Positions 28,333-38,176 of a DNA stretch of 64,000 nucleotides are shown here, piece by piece; position 1 is the first letter of the stretch; each line of letters starts with the position of its first letter. The position numbers and the translations under genes are program-made. The notes beneath the pieces are model-generated. The model was not told the DNA's origin and did no database searches. It saw nothing but the letters and a program-made list of their open reading frames with translations. The stretch is from Prevotellaceae bacterium (GTDB lineage: Bacteria; Bacteroidota; Bacteroidia; Bacteroidales; Bacteroidaceae), in contig JAQYEW010000013.1 of the NCBI GenBank assembly GCA_028723455.1, positions 1 to 64,000 on the forward strand. Reading direction: 5' to 3'.

Positions 28333-31029
28333 ATGAAACGCTTCCTTTCCCTGACAGCTACTGTTTGCATCGCAACGCTAACCCTGCAAGCCCAGGAGCC
28401 GGCGCGCGTCAGCTGTGCTTCCTTTTTGCGCACACAGGACAAGGCCGATGTCGTTATCCCCTTCCGCCTCTCGGACGAGGGAAAGGCTACGCCCATGCAA
28501 TGGGGCCTGGACTTGGCATGGCTGAGCGAAACAAACGTGCGCACGGGTATCTTCTACGCCGGTCGCGAGATGATTGACGTTATCCGCACATCCTTCCAAC
28601 CTACCTACAACGTCGAAGAAGGCACTTTCAACGCCGAGCAAAAGAAAGCATTGGACGAACGCATCTCCATCATCAAACGATGGCTAAAGCCCGATGTCAG
28701 CCTCTACCTCAACTGCGACCACCCTACGGTCGACCCCTGGTACAACGATGCCGCCACCACCTCTCTGGGACGCGGACAGCGATGGGCGAAACTGATTGAC
28801 CTTTCCGCCGATTATTACAAAAGCAAGGGACTCGCCAACCTTACAAGCATACTGCCCTTTAACGAGCCAGACTTTGGATGGGACCAGGGCTTAAGCACAC
28901 AGCGCATGGAGGATTTCCGCAGTATCTGCAAGGTATTGCGCGAGGACGGAATCTACAAGGACAAATATGCCGCGGTGCGCCTGTGTGGTGGCAACACCCT
29001 GAATAACGACCGCGCCTTGGAATGGTGGCGTTATAGCAAGGATTACCTCAACGAAGGCAACACGCACCAGTTGGCCGGATCGTTCAACACCTTTGCCGAT
29101 TTCTACAAGGAAATGAAACTGGCAGGGCATCACGCCACCGCTGACGAGCTGCATAACGTGATGGAATGTATGGTAGGTGCCGAATACGGCTTGCAAACAG
29201 GCATTTGGTGGGGTACGAACGAATACACACGTTCGCAATTCATGAAAGCCACCTATCACCGCAACCCTGGAAAGCGACTGGCCTATGCAGAGCATCGCAA
29301 CAACTGGACGGCAGCCAGCATCTATCGCCATGCCGATGGAAGCGTACAGGCCTTTGGGGGCATGAGCGAACGCCAAAGCGCCACCACACGCTATGACTTC
29401 GTAGCCACTGACCGCCCCGTGTGGTACGATGGTCAGCGTGGCCGCAACTATGTCATGTACCTGCCCGGCGGTACGGGATACCAACAGGGGCAGAGCAGTG
29501 CCGAGGTTACCGTGAACGTGCAGAGTGGAGATGACGTTATGCCGCGCATCGAGGAAGGAGTCTATAAACTGGTAAATGTGAACAGCGGCAAACTTGCAGG
29601 CTTTACCACCAAGCCGCAAAGCGAATGGACCGCCCTGACCCAGCGCAATAACAACAACACCTACAAATTCCTGCAATGGAAAGTAACGCCCCTGCGCACA
29701 TCGGGTGATTTCAGCTACTACACATTCGTCCTGAATACGGACAACGACCTGTACCTGGACTTGCTGAACTGGAATTTCAACAGTGGTGCCGACGTGGGCG
29801 TTTATCCCGGCGGCGGCAACGTATTGGAGCAATGGTATCTGGAATATGCCGGGCAGGGTGCTTTCTACATCCGTAACCGCTATTCAACCAAGTGCCTGGA
29901 GGTGGAGGGAGGCAAGACCACCGCCGGCGCAAAGATCTTATTGGGAGAATTCACGGGACAGCCCAACCAGCAATGGCGCTTCGTGGCCACCAACACAACA
30001 CCCGACCAACAGGCACCTGCTGCACCTACAAACGTGAAAGCCGCACCGCAACCCAACAGCATACAGCTATCGTGGACGGCTCCCGCCGACCGGGACATCA
30101 AAGAATATGTGGTGCTGCGCAATGGCTATGTCCACGCCAAGGAAATTGTTACGACTTCATTTACCGACAACGAGGCTGAAGCCGACAGCACCTATACCTA
30201 TCAAGTGTACGCTATCGACAAATCGTTGAACTACGGCGGACGCAGCGAGACAGTTACAGGAGCAAGCACGACGGACGAACAGAGCCAAGTGATGCACTTG
30301 AGCTTCAACTCGACGCTCTCGGACAACACCGTGAACGCCAACCATGCCGCCATCTACGGAGAATCCCAATTCCTGACCAAGGACAACCGGGAGGTGCTGA
30401 ACCTAAGCGGAGTGAACAACTACGTCCAACTGCCCTTCACCATAGCCAACCACAATGCGCTCAGCATTAGCGTGTGGCTTTACTACCGTGGCGGAAATAT
30501 CTGGCAACGCGCCTGGGATTTCGGCAACGGCCCAGAACATTATATGTTCCTGACCACCAATGCCGGCTCCGGTCCTCGCTTCGCCATCAAGAATGGAGGA
30601 AACGAGGAAAGCGTCAGTGCCGCCTCACGACTGACAATCAATCGTTGGCATCATCTTGTCGTAACCATCGGCGATGGCACAGCGCGCCTCTATATCAACG
30701 GCAAACTCGAAGGCGAAAACACAAACATCAGTATCAAGCCCAGCGACATACGGCCCACCCTGAACTACATCGGCCGCAGCCAGTTCATCAACGACCCCTA
30801 CCTGATGGCTTACGTCGACGAATTCCAAGTCTACAACTACGCCCTCAGTGCGGAAGAGGTGGCGGACATGACCACGGGTATCAGGCCTCAACAAACGGAT
30901 GCGCCCACTTCCGCCAGCCCGACCTACAACCTCAACGGACAGCACGCCACACAAACGGACCGCCTCCTGATTAAGAACGGCAAGAAGATGATCAGAAGCG
31001 CACAGGCATCACAACTGAAGGTACAATGA
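28333..31029 (+). CDS. Secreted multi-domain glycoside hydrolase-like protein (ricin-type lectin, FN3, LamG, C-terminal tail)
   Basis: An 898-residue exported protein. A signal peptide (1-20) precedes a barrel-like catalytic region (about 25-390) with LPFNEPD at about 175-180; Glu178 is in the NEP context of clan GH-A acid/base residues. A nucleophile could be Glu279 (NVMECMVG) or Glu320 (AYAEHR). A ricin-type lectin domain (about 415-555, ending NQQWRF), a fibronectin III domain (about 565-645) and a LamG/concanavalin fold (about 655-865) follow. The last 30 residues (YNLNGQ...LIKNGKKMI) resemble the C-terminal tails of secreted Bacteroidales proteins. The family number and substrate are unknown. 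It overlaps tilS by four bases. Confidence 0.85.
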   Translation: MKRFLSLTATVCIATLTLQAQEPARVSCASFLRTQDKADVVIPFRLSDEGKATPMQWGLDLAWLSETNVRTGIFYAGREMIDVIRTSFQPTYNVEEGTFNAEQKKALDERISIIKRWLKPDVSLYLNCDHPTVDPWYNDAATTSLGRGQRWAKLIDLSADYYKSKGLANLTSILPFNEPDFGWDQGLSTQRMEDFRSICKVLREDGIYKDKYAAVRLCGGNTLNNDRALEWWRYSKDYLNEGNTHQLAGSFNTFADFYKEMKLAGHHATADELHNVMECMVGAEYGLQTGIWWGTNEYTRSQFMKATYHRNPGKRLAYAEHRNNWTAASIYRHADGSVQAFGGMSERQSATTRYDFVATDRPVWYDGQRGRNYVMYLPGGTGYQQGQSSAEVTVNVQSGDDVMPRIEEGVYKLVNVNSGKLAGFTTKPQSEWTALTQRNNNNTYKFLQWKVTPLRTSGDFSYYTFVLNTDNDLYLDLLNWNFNSGADVGVYPGGGNVLEQWYLEYAGQGAFYIRNRYSTKCLEVEGGKTTAGAKILLGEFTGQPNQQWRFVATNTTPDQQAPAAPTNVKAAPQPNSIQLSWTAPADRDIKEYVVLRNGYVHAKEIVTTSFTDNEAEADSTYTYQVYAIDKSLNYGGRSETVTGASTTDEQSQVMHLSFNSTLSDNTVNANHAAIYGESQFLTKDNREVLNLSGVNNYVQLPFTIANHNALSISVWLYYRGGNIWQRAWDFGNGPEHYMFLTTNAGSGPRFAIKNGGNEESVSAASRLTINRWHHLVVTIGDGTARLYINGKLEGENTNISIKPSDIRPTLNYIGRSQFINDPYLMAYVDEFQVYNYALSAEEVADMTTGIRPQQTDAPTSASPTYNLNGQHATQTDRLLIKNGKKMIRSAQASQLKVQ

Positions 31030-32216
31030 TTATCCAAATTCCCGACGGTTTGGGCCTGGTGGCCTTGAGTGGAGGAGCGGACAGCGTCGCCCTGCTTCGC
31101 CTTGCCGTCCAGGCACATGCCAACGTGGTAGCCCTACATTGCAATTTTCAATTACGGGGCGCGGAGAGTCGGCATGACGAGCAATTCGTCCGCCAACTGT
31201 GCGGCACGCTGGGTGTGCCCCTCCATGTGCGTGCGTTTCCTACGGAGGCTTACGCCAATGCACACGGTATCAGCCTGGAAATGGCGGCTCGCGACCTGCG
31301 CTATGCTTGGTTTCAAGAAATGCGACAGGAACTTGACGCCCAATGGATTGCCGTTGCGCATCATCGTGAGGACCAAGCCGAGACTGTCCTCCTGAATCTG
31401 CTTCGCGGCACAGGCATCAAAGGATTAGGCGGAATGCAAGAGAGGAATGGCTACGTCATTCGCCCCCTATTGCACCATTCCAAACAAGAGATTCTGGATT
31501 ATCTGGCCTCAATCGGGCAGGCGTTTGTTACAGACAGTACCAATCTGGAACGCGATGCCCTGCGCAACCGCCTCCGTTTGGATGTGATGCCCTTGCTGCG
31601 TGAAATCAATCCGCAGGCAATCGAACACATCTGCCAAACGGCAGAAATCGTGCGAAGCATGCCCCCGACCGACGAATGTCCATCCCCACCCTACACACCG
31701 TTCACGCTACATACTTGGCTCCACCCTCTCGGTTTCACCTTAAGTCAGCAGCGCGACATCCTGCGCCATTTGGACGGTTCTCCAGGCGCAATGTACGAAA
31801 GCCCTACGCACCGCCTTTTGCGTGATAGGGGCCGCCTTATCGTTGAAGCCAAGCAAGCCACCTCTCTGCCCACTGTCAGGCAACAGATCATTGAGGTTCA
31901 GGATGCCATCGCATTTCTGCATAAGCAACCCAAGGAGCCACGCTTTGCCTATCTTGATGCCGACAAACTATTCTTTCCCTTAACGCATCGCCTGGCAGAA
32001 ACCGGAGACTCCATTCAGCCCTTCGGCATGAAAGGCAAACGCAAATTAGTGAGCGACCTGCTGACGAATCTTAAATTCAACCGATTCCAGAAAGGACGAC
32101 AAAGCGTGATGCTCTCCAAGGGAGAAATCGTTTGGGTTGTTGGGGTGCGAAGTGCCGAACCTTATCGCCTGACAGAGCATACAAAGCGTGTCCTCGTGAT
32201 GGAGGTAGCAGAATAA
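31026..32216 (+). CDS. tilS: tRNA(Ile)-lysidine synthase
   Basis: Modifies C34 of tRNA-Ile(CAU) to lysidine, which is essential for reading AUA. The PP-loop SGGADS is at about 15-20, and the family blocks HCNFQLRGAESRHDEQFV, HHREDQAETVLLNLLRGTG and RNRLRLDVMPLL follow. A C-terminal domain with FGMKGKRKLVSDLL (about 338-352) binds tRNA. At 396 residues it is somewhat short. The ATG overlaps the stop of the secreted hydrolase gene (ATGA), so translation is probably coupled although the functions seem unrelated. Confidence 0.95.
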   Translation: MIIQIPDGLGLVALSGGADSVALLRLAVQAHANVVALHCNFQLRGAESRHDEQFVRQLCGTLGVPLHVRAFPTEAYANAHGISLEMAARDLRYAWFQEMRQELDAQWIAVAHHREDQAETVLLNLLRGTGIKGLGGMQERNGYVIRPLLHHSKQEILDYLASIGQAFVTDSTNLERDALRNRLRLDVMPLLREINPQAIEHICQTAEIVRSMPPTDECPSPPYTPFTLHTWLHPLGFTLSQQRDILRHLDGSPGAMYESPTHRLLRDRGRLIVEAKQATSLPTVRQQIIEVQDAIAFLHKQPKEPRFAYLDADKLFFPLTHRLAETGDSIQPFGMKGKRKLVSDLLTNLKFNRFQKGRQSVMLSKGEIVWVVGVRSAEPYRLTEHTKRVLVMEVAE

Positions 32217-32310
32217 AGGATAATAATTTATTGCCAAAAAACATCGTATTTCAATAATTTGTTGTAATTTCGCAAATATTACACTTCAAACGAAATTAAA
32301 TGGTAAAAAG
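32217..32310 (+). promoter_or_regulatory. Possible promoter region of maeB
   Basis: An AT-rich 94-base spacer. TTG at 32231-32233, 21 bases, then TAATTTG at 32255-32261 resembles a Bacteroidetes promoter with one base missing. Nothing else stands out. Confidence 0.3.
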
Positions 32311-34602
32311 ATGGCAATGATAACAAAAGAAGCCGCATTGGAATACCACGAGAGTGGACGTCCCGGCAAAATCGAAGTGGTTCCCACCAAAGCTCACAGT
32401 ACTCAGACAGACCTTTCGCTTGCCTATTCTCCTGGCGTGGCCTATCCTTGTCTTGAAATACAAGAGAATCCCAACAACGTATATAAATACACCGACAAAG
32501 GCAATCTGGTGGCTGTTATCAGCAACGGAACGGCGGTGCTGGGTTTGGGAGACATAGGCGCCATGAGCGGCAAACCCGTCATGGAGGGCAAGGGCCTGCT
32601 GTTTAAAATCTATGGAGGCATCGACGTTTTTGACATCGAGGTTGCCGAGAAGGATCCCGAGAAATTCTGCGAGGCAGTAGAAAAGATAGCCCCCACCTTT
32701 GGAGGCATCAACTTGGAGGACATCAAGGCGCCCGAGTGTTTCTATATCGAGGAACGACTGAAGAAAACCCTTGACATTCCCGTGATGCACGACGACCAGC
32801 ATGGCACCGCAATCATCTCAGCCGCAGGTCTGAAGAACGCTTTGGAAGTGGCAGGCAAGGACATTTCAAAAGTAAAGATTGTGGTGAACGGCGCAGGAGC
32901 AGCAGCCATCTCCTGCACCAAGATGTATGTGGCCTTGGGTGCAAAGGTGGAGAATATCGTCATGCTGGACAGCCGTGGCGTTATTACCGATGAGCGTCAG
33001 GACCTGACAGCGGAAAAACGCCTGTTCGCCACCAGCCGCCACGACATACATACCTTGGAGGAGGCCGTTCGCGGAGCCGATGTCTTTGTAGGACTTTCGA
33101 AAGGTAACGTATTGAGCCAAGACATGGTGCGGTCCATGAGCGAAAACCCGGTCGTGTTTGCCCTGGCCAATCCCGTGCCGGAAATCAGCTACGAGGATGC
33201 CATGGCCAGCCGTCCCGATGTATTGATGAGTACCGGTCGCAGCGACTATCCCAACCAGATCAACAACGTAATCGGTTTCCCGTATATCTTCCGTGGTGCT
33301 TTGGACGTGCATGCTACAGCTATCAACGAAGAAATGAAGTTGGCGGCCACCCTGGCAATCGCAAACCTGGCCAAGCAGGCCGTGCCCGATGTGGTAAACG
33401 AAGTGTATCACGTGAACGACCTCACTTTCGGCCCCAAATACTTCATCCCCAAGCCCATCGATCCCCGTCTGATCACGGAGGTCAGTGCAGCGGTGGCCAA
33501 AGCCGCCATTGAAAGCGGAGTGGCTCGCAAGACGATTGATGATTGGGATGCGTACAAGCGTAGCCTGCGTCAGCTGCTTGGTCAGGAGACCCAGCTCACG
33601 CAAAACCTCTACGATACGGCACGCAAACATCCCCAGCGTATTGTCTTTGCCGAGGGTTTGCATCCCAGTATGATTAAGGCTGCTGCCCAGTCGCAGGCAG
33701 AAGGCATTTGCCACCCCATTCTCCTGGGCAACGAGGAAATGATTACTAAAATGGCGGCCGAACTGGAGATTTCCCTGGAGGGCATTGAAATCGTTAACCT
33801 TCGACACGACCGCGAACGCGAACGCCGCGAACGCTATGCCCAACTGTTGGCGCAAAAGCGTCAACGCGAGGGCTATACCTTCGAGGAGGCCAATGATAAG
33901 ATGTTTGAGCGCAACTACTTCGGTATGATGATGGTGGAAACCGGCGAAGCCGACGCTTTCATCACGGGACTCTACACCAAATACAGCAATACCATCAAGG
34001 TGGCCAAGGAGGTGATCGGCATCCGACCCGAATACAAGACCTTTGGTGCCATGCACATCCTGAACACAAAGCAAGGCACCTATTATCTGGCAGATACCCT
34101 CATCAACCGCCACCCGAACGAAGAGGTGCTGAAAGACATTGCCTTGTTAAGCCAAAGAACCGTCGAGTTCTTCAACGACAAGCCTGTGATGGCAATGGTG
34201 AGCTACAGCAACTTTGGCGCTGACGAGCAAGGGTCGCCACTCGCTGTGCGTAATACCGTCAAGGCCCTACAGGAAGAGTATCCCGACATGTTGATAGATG
34301 GTGAGATGCAAGTCAACTTTGCCCTCAATCGTGAAGCGCGAGACCTGAAGTATCCTTTCACCCGCCTGAAGGGTCTGGATGTAAATACACTGATCATGCC
34401 CAACATGTCGGCTGCCAACAGCACCTACCAACTGCTGCAAGCCTTGGCTCCCGAAGTGGAAATTATAGGTCCTATCCAAATGGGATTGAACAAGCCCATT
34501 CACTTCACCGACATTGAGAGTTCTGTGCATGACATCGTTAATGTAACCGCCGTGGCCAGCATTGATGCTTATGTAGAGAAAGTAAAGTGTGGGAAAAAAT
34601 AA
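32311..34602 (+). CDS. maeB: NADP-dependent malic enzyme with C-terminal phosphotransacetylase-like domain
   Basis: Oxidative decarboxylation of malate to pyruvate, giving NADPH. The 763-residue length marks the long, MaeB-type enzyme. The malic N-domain (about 1-150) has [15 protein letters not shown] and the metal-binding segment HDDQHGTA. The NAD(P) domain (about 160-410) has [12 protein letters not shown]. The C-terminal domain (about 430-763) is like phosphate acetyltransferase ([25 protein letters not shown]); in known MaeB enzymes it senses acetyl-CoA rather than catalysing acetyl transfer. Transcribed alone between tilS and a strong terminator. Confidence 0.96.
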   Translation: MAMITKEAALEYHESGRPGKIEVVPTKAHSTQTDLSLAYSPGVAYPCLEIQENPNNVYKYTDKGNLVAVISNGTAVLGLGDIGAMSGKPVMEGKGLLFKIYGGIDVFDIEVAEKDPEKFCEAVEKIAPTFGGINLEDIKAPECFYIEERLKKTLDIPVMHDDQHGTAIISAAGLKNALEVAGKDISKVKIVVNGAGAAAISCTKMYVALGAKVENIVMLDSRGVITDERQDLTAEKRLFATSRHDIHTLEEAVRGADVFVGLSKGNVLSQDMVRSMSENPVVFALANPVPEISYEDAMASRPDVLMSTGRSDYPNQINNVIGFPYIFRGALDVHATAINEEMKLAATLAIANLAKQAVPDVVNEVYHVNDLTFGPKYFIPKPIDPRLITEVSAAVAKAAIESGVARKTIDDWDAYKRSLRQLLGQETQLTQNLYDTARKHPQRIVFAEGLHPSMIKAAAQSQAEGICHPILLGNEEMITKMAAELEISLEGIEIVNLRHDRERERRERYAQLLAQKRQREGYTFEEANDKMFERNYFGMMMVETGEADAFITGLYTKYSNTIKVAKEVIGIRPEYKTFGAMHILNTKQGTYYLADTLINRHPNEEVLKDIALLSQRTVEFFNDKPVMAMVSYSNFGADEQGSPLAVRNTVKALQEEYPDMLIDGEMQVNFALNREARDLKYPFTRLKGLDVNTLIMPNMSAANSTYQLLQALAPEVEIIGPIQMGLNKPIHFTDIESSVHDIVNVTAVASIDAYVEKVKCGKK

Positions 34603-34615
34603 GAACAGTCCATAA

Positions 34616-34666
34616 ACAAAAAAAGCTCCGAAAGACACAAAACCAGGTCTCTCGGAGCTTTTCTTT
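34616..34666. terminator. Bidirectional terminator between maeB and the GH25 gene
   Basis: A 13-bp stem with one mismatch (around 34625-34636 and 34646-34658, core AGCTCCGA/TCGGAGCT) has T-rich sequence on its right and an A-run on its left. It serves the convergent genes on both sides. Confidence 0.82.
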
Positions 34667-34668
34667 TG

Positions 34669-35484
34669 CTATGGTATCAATAACCGCTGAAGATCCGCAA
34701 ACTCCCCATTAAAAAGGTTGAGGTCGACATCATCCTCAATGCCATCAATACGTCCGTCCTCTGTATATTGCCACATCATCCATTCGCCACGATAGCGCAG
34801 CTTGCGCATATTGTAATGAGCCACCCAAAAAGGATAGGCATCAAAACGCGGGTCCTTCAGAAACTTCATGCGAAAACTGTAGCTGGCGTAAAGAATCGGT
34901 GTTGCACCTGACTTCTTTTCAGCATAATCCAGCCAGGCAAGTACATCCTCCTGAAATTCTTCCAAGGGTTTGGAGCCTCGCTCCTCCACATCAAGAATAG
35001 GAGGCAGGTCTCCGCTTTCCAACTGGACCTGGCGGAAGAAATGCTTTGCCTGGAGTGTCGGGCTGCTTGATGGGTTAAAGAAATGATATGCCCCACGCAC
35101 AAAACCATAACGACGTGCTTTGACAAAATTATCACGGAATCGACGGTCTGTGTGGTCACTGCCTTCGCTGGCCTTGATGATGACAAAACGAATGGGGAAA
35201 CCGTTCAGTCTGGCATTTCTTAATGCCTCCCAATCAATGATACGCTGATAATGGCTGACATCAATACCACGAATGTTGTAGTTCTTGAAATACTCAGGCT
35301 CACGCGTGGGGCGCGTTATCAGCGGTAAAATGAAATAGGAAAATAAGGCAGCGAAAGCCAGCAAGGCCATCACGGCTCCAGCACTTAAAGAGAAGAAGCT
35401 AATGCCAAAACGCGAATGGCGAACCTGCTTCCTGCCTGATGCGGGGCGTTTCTTGGGTGATGCTTTGCGAGCTTTCGCTGCCAT
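34669..35484 (-). CDS. Membrane-anchored GH25 lysozyme
   Basis: A 271-residue muramidase. A basic cytoplasmic N-terminus (about 1-28) is followed by one membrane segment (about 29-57), then a GH25 domain. Diagnostic motifs are RGIDVSHYQ (D75), IIKASEG, GAYHFF and PILDVEERG with D165 and E167, the candidate catalytic acid pair. It would cleave the MurNAc-GlcNAc bond of peptidoglycan from the periplasmic side. GH25 enzymes are often phage-borne, but here no phage genes are near. It lies 18 bases after the PPi-PFK stop, so probably shares its transcript. Confidence 0.93.
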   Translation of the reverse strand: MAAKARKASPKKRPASGRKQVRHSRFGISFFSLSAGAVMALLAFAALFSYFILPLITRPTREPEYFKNYNIRGIDVSHYQRIIDWEALRNARLNGFPIRFVIIKASEGSDHTDRRFRDNFVKARRYGFVRGAYHFFNPSSSPTLQAKHFFRQVQLESGDLPPILDVEERGSKPLEEFQEDVLAWLDYAEKKSGATPILYASYSFRMKFLKDPRFDAYPFWVAHYNMRKLRYRGEWMMWQYTEDGRIDGIEDDVDLNLFNGEFADLQRLLIP

Positions 35485-35502
35485 TAAAAAGCAAAGAGAA
35501 AA

Positions 35503-37152
35503 TTACTTAGCCTGCTCCAAGGCCAATGTTCTGGTGCACTGGTCGCAAACCTCGGTAGGACCGAAGTACTGGATGGGGCCGGGATAGATATAAGCAGTCT
35601 GACGTGCCCACTCATCACGCTTGCCGGCGAAGAACTTGAAGGGGGCACCATCCAACTCAACAAGAGCCTTGCGGATAACGGGCTTGTTAGCGCCATTACG
35701 ACGCTCAATGTTCATCATCATCGTGATGGGTACGCCGCCAGCAATCCATTCGGCCGCAGGGGCTGTCGTATTCTTGATGATGCTCATATAGCCGGTCTTG
35801 CCGGTAGCAATCAAACGGCTGGCGTTGAAACCAAGGCTATAGCAATAGTCGGCATCATAGTTAGAGGGGGCTGCACAACGTCCTTCGTAACCGAAGAAAT
35901 GGTGCTGGGCGGCAAACTTACCTACGAACTTACCCTCCTGTTTCCACTGGTCCAACTTATCGGCAACCATTCGGCTCAGCAGTTTCTCTGTCTCAATCAG
36001 AGATACCTGTACATTACCATGAGGATCGCGGTCGAGACAGAGCTGACGAGCCACGTCGGCGGGCAGGCTCTCCAATACGGCCAGATTATCAGCCGAAGTG
36101 TTGTTCTTTACGAAGGCAATCTGTGCATCTGCGCTCTCAAACTCACGTGCCTCGCCTGTTGCGGGATCGGTAAGAATCTCGTTCAGCTGGCTGATAAGCT
36201 TCTTGATGGCAGGAATGAACTCAATCAGGCCCTCGGGAATCAGCACGGTACCAAAGTTATTGCCATCGGCGGCACGCATGGCAACAGCCTGGGCAATATA
36301 GGTAACAACATCATCCAAGCTCTGTTGCTTAGCCTCAATCTCCTCTGAAATAAGACACACATTGGGCTGAGTCTGCAAAGCACACTCCAAAGCGATGTGG
36401 CTGGCACTACGACCCATCAGTTTGATGAAGTGCCAATACTTACGGGCACTGTTGCAGTCGCGCTGAATGTTACCAATCAGTTCGCTATAAGTCTTACAAG
36501 CAGTGTCAAAACCAAAACTGGTTTCAATTTGCTCGTTCTTCAGGTCGCCGTCAATGGTCTTGGGGCAACCGATCACCTGCACGCCGTACTGCTTGGCTGC
36601 ATAATACTCTGCCAACACGCAAGCATTTGTATTTGAGTCATCACCACCAATAATAACAAGAGCCTGAATACCCAATTCACGAAGAATTTGGATACCGCTC
36701 TCGAACTGCTCCTCCTTCTCCAATTTTGTACGGCCAGAGCCAATGATGTCAAAACCGCCAGTATTACGATACTCGTCGATGAAAGCGTCCGTAAACTCAA
36801 CGTACTTATGATCAACCAAGCCACCAGGTCCCATCAGGAAACCATAGAGTTTGCTGTTCTTGTTCAGAGACTTCACACCGTCGTACAGTCCGCTGATTAC
36901 GTTATGGCCACCAGGAGCCTGGCCACCACTGAGAATGATACCCACATTGATGGGATCGTGATTCTCGCTCTCCGCACTTTGGAACTCAACAACAGGCAAG
37001 CCGTAGGTGTTGGGGAACAACGCCTTAATCTCCTCCTGATTACCTACGCTTTGGGTAGCAGCGCCTTCAACGGCTTTTACCGCGCCCTGCAAAGCTGTGG
37101 GCAACTTGGGCTGATAGGCAGCTCTTGCAATCTGCAATGCACTCTTTTCCAT
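35503..37152 (-). CDS. pfp: Pyrophosphate--fructose 6-phosphate 1-phosphotransferase
   Basis: Reversible, PPi-using phosphofructokinase of glycolysis. The 549-residue product is the long type related to the plant enzyme. GGDDSNTNA (about 169-177) carries the extra Asp that favours PPi over ATP. PKTIDGDL (about 197-204) holds the catalytic TIDGD, and MGRSASHIALECALQ the MGR loop. An upstream in-frame start at 37233 would add 27 residues and lies beyond the -7 box at 37200-37207, so ATG 37152 is chosen. Confidence 0.96.
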   Translation of the reverse strand: MEKSALQIARAAYQPKLPTALQGAVKAVEGAATQSVGNQEEIKALFPNTYGLPVVEFQSAESENHDPINVGIILSGGQAPGGHNVISGLYDGVKSLNKNSKLYGFLMGPGGLVDHKYVEFTDAFIDEYRNTGGFDIIGSGRTKLEKEEQFESGIQILRELGIQALVIIGGDDSNTNACVLAEYYAAKQYGVQVIGCPKTIDGDLKNEQIETSFGFDTACKTYSELIGNIQRDCNSARKYWHFIKLMGRSASHIALECALQTQPNVCLISEEIEAKQQSLDDVVTYIAQAVAMRAADGNNFGTVLIPEGLIEFIPAIKKLISQLNEILTDPATGEAREFESADAQIAFVKNNTSADNLAVLESLPADVARQLCLDRDPHGNVQVSLIETEKLLSRMVADKLDQWKQEGKFVGKFAAQHHFFGYEGRCAAPSNYDADYCYSLGFNASRLIATGKTGYMSIIKNTTAPAAEWIAGGVPITMMMNIERRNGANKPVIRKALVELDGAPFKFFAGKRDEWARQTAYIYPGPIQYFGPTEVCDQCTRTLALEQAK

Positions 37153-37199
37153 TTCTTGTCTTATGATTATATTAAATATGATAATGTTTTTTCCAGGTG

Positions 37200-37227
37200 C
37201 AAATATACGGAAAAAGCGCAAGTCAAA
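37200..37227 (-). promoter_or_regulatory. Promoter of pfp
   Basis: TATATTTG (37200-37207) with TTTG 16 bases upstream (37224-37227). The -7 is an exact match; the spacer is shorter than usual. Confidence 0.5.
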
Positions 37228-37268
37228 GGGCATCAGAAAGCGATAAAAAATATTTTCTAAGGAAAAGA

Positions 37269-37298
37269 TTGGCTTTGCCGGATTTTTTGTTATCTTTG
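37269..37298 (+). promoter_or_regulatory. Promoter of the 37342 gene cluster
   Basis: TTG (37269-37271), 19 bases, TATCTTTG (37291-37298), 43 bases before the ATG. It probably drives the tightly packed genes that follow. Confidence 0.6.
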
Positions 37299-37341
37299 TA
37301 ACTCAACAGTCAACACAAACAACCCACTATTTCAAAAAAAA

Positions 37342-37614
37342 ATGGCAAACAAAAGAAACCTGAAGAAACAGATCAACACCCTGTGTGGTACCTTGCTTAT
37401 TGAGTGTGTGGCAACTGCCCATTTCAAAACAGGCATCCCCCAAGAGGATATTGACAGCATCATGGTCAGCACACTGAACCTTCAGAGTGATATGATTTCG
37501 CGTGTCAGCCACGTTGAACCCGGTTTGAAAGCCAGCATCTTCTTCAAAAAGCTGCGCAAGGAATTGGCAGAGCGTGCCGAGGATATCATGAACCAGCTCT
37601 ACGCCATCGCATAA
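37342..37614 (+). CDS. Conserved small protein of unknown function
   Basis: A 90-residue soluble, mostly helical protein without signal peptide or membrane segment. I do not recognise a named family. Two predicted helices (TLCGTLLIECVATAHF and FFKKLRKELAERAEDIMNQLYAIA) flank a stretch with GIPQEDIDSIMVSTLNLQSDMISRVSHVEPG. It has its own promoter and lies ten bases before a PlsC-like gene, with which it is co-transcribed. A small cytoplasmic regulator or adaptor is possible but not shown. Confidence 0.75.
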   Translation: MANKRNLKKQINTLCGTLLIECVATAHFKTGIPQEDIDSIMVSTLNLQSDMISRVSHVEPGLKASIFFKKLRKELAERAEDIMNQLYAIA

Positions 37615-37624
37615 ACGACAAAGC

Positions 37625-38176
37625 ATGTTGCAGAGACTGAGCGCTTGGCTATTATTCAATGTGTTGGGCTTCACCATCGAGGACACGATAGAGAAGCCCA
37701 ACAAATACATTATCGCCCTGGCTCCGCACACCAGTAATTGGGATTTTATTATTGGGCAACTCTACGCTCAAGCCACTGGTCTGCGTACTGACTTCCTAAT
37801 GAAAAGAGAGTGGTTCTTTTGGCCTCTCAGCCTCCTGTGGCAACGCATGGGCGGCATCCCCGTGTTTCGGGAGAAAAACATGAGTATGACAGATGCTATA
37901 GCCCAAAGCGCCCGCAAATCCCAATCGTTCCGCTTGTGCATCACACCGGAAGGCACGCGCAAACGACAACCGGAATGGAAGAAAGGCTTCTATTACATCG
38001 CCCTTAAGGCAGAGATTCCCATTCTGCTATATGGGTTAGATTACGGAAACCGAAGAATCGTCTGCACGCGAATGATTATGCCTACGGGCGACATCGAAAG
38101 CGAACTGACAGAAATCAAGCGCTATTTTGAAACATTCAAGGGCAAGCACCCCGAAAACTTCACCACAGGACTATGA
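37625..38176 (+). CDS. Lysophospholipid acyltransferase family protein (PlsC-like)
   Basis: A 183-residue member of the glycerolipid acyltransferase superfamily. It has the HX4D motif as HTSNWD (H35-D40) and the second block TPEGTR at about 107-112. The short length and the opening LFNVLGFTIEDTIEKPNKYIIALAPHTSNWDF fit the small PlsC-like proteins of Bacteroidetes and related bacteria. It would transfer an acyl chain to a lysophospholipid or other polar lipid at the inner membrane. It overlaps the following gene by four bases (ATGA). Confidence 0.88.
   Translation: MLQRLSAWLLFNVLGFTIEDTIEKPNKYIIALAPHTSNWDFIIGQLYAQATGLRTDFLMKREWFFWPLSLLWQRMGGIPVFREKNMSMTDAIAQSARKSQSFRLCITPEGTRKRQPEWKKGFYYIALKAEIPILLYGLDYGNRRIVCTRMIMPTGDIESELTEIKRYFETFKGKHPENFTTGL

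Noticed and set aside
32866-34113. 415-codon minus-strand frame opposite maeB
   Set aside because: Antisense shadow; it contains no start context or motif and lies wholly inside maeB.
34669-35484. GH25 lysozyme as evidence of a prophage
   Set aside because: It has a membrane anchor and sits among housekeeping genes; no holin, integrase or structural phage gene is nearby.
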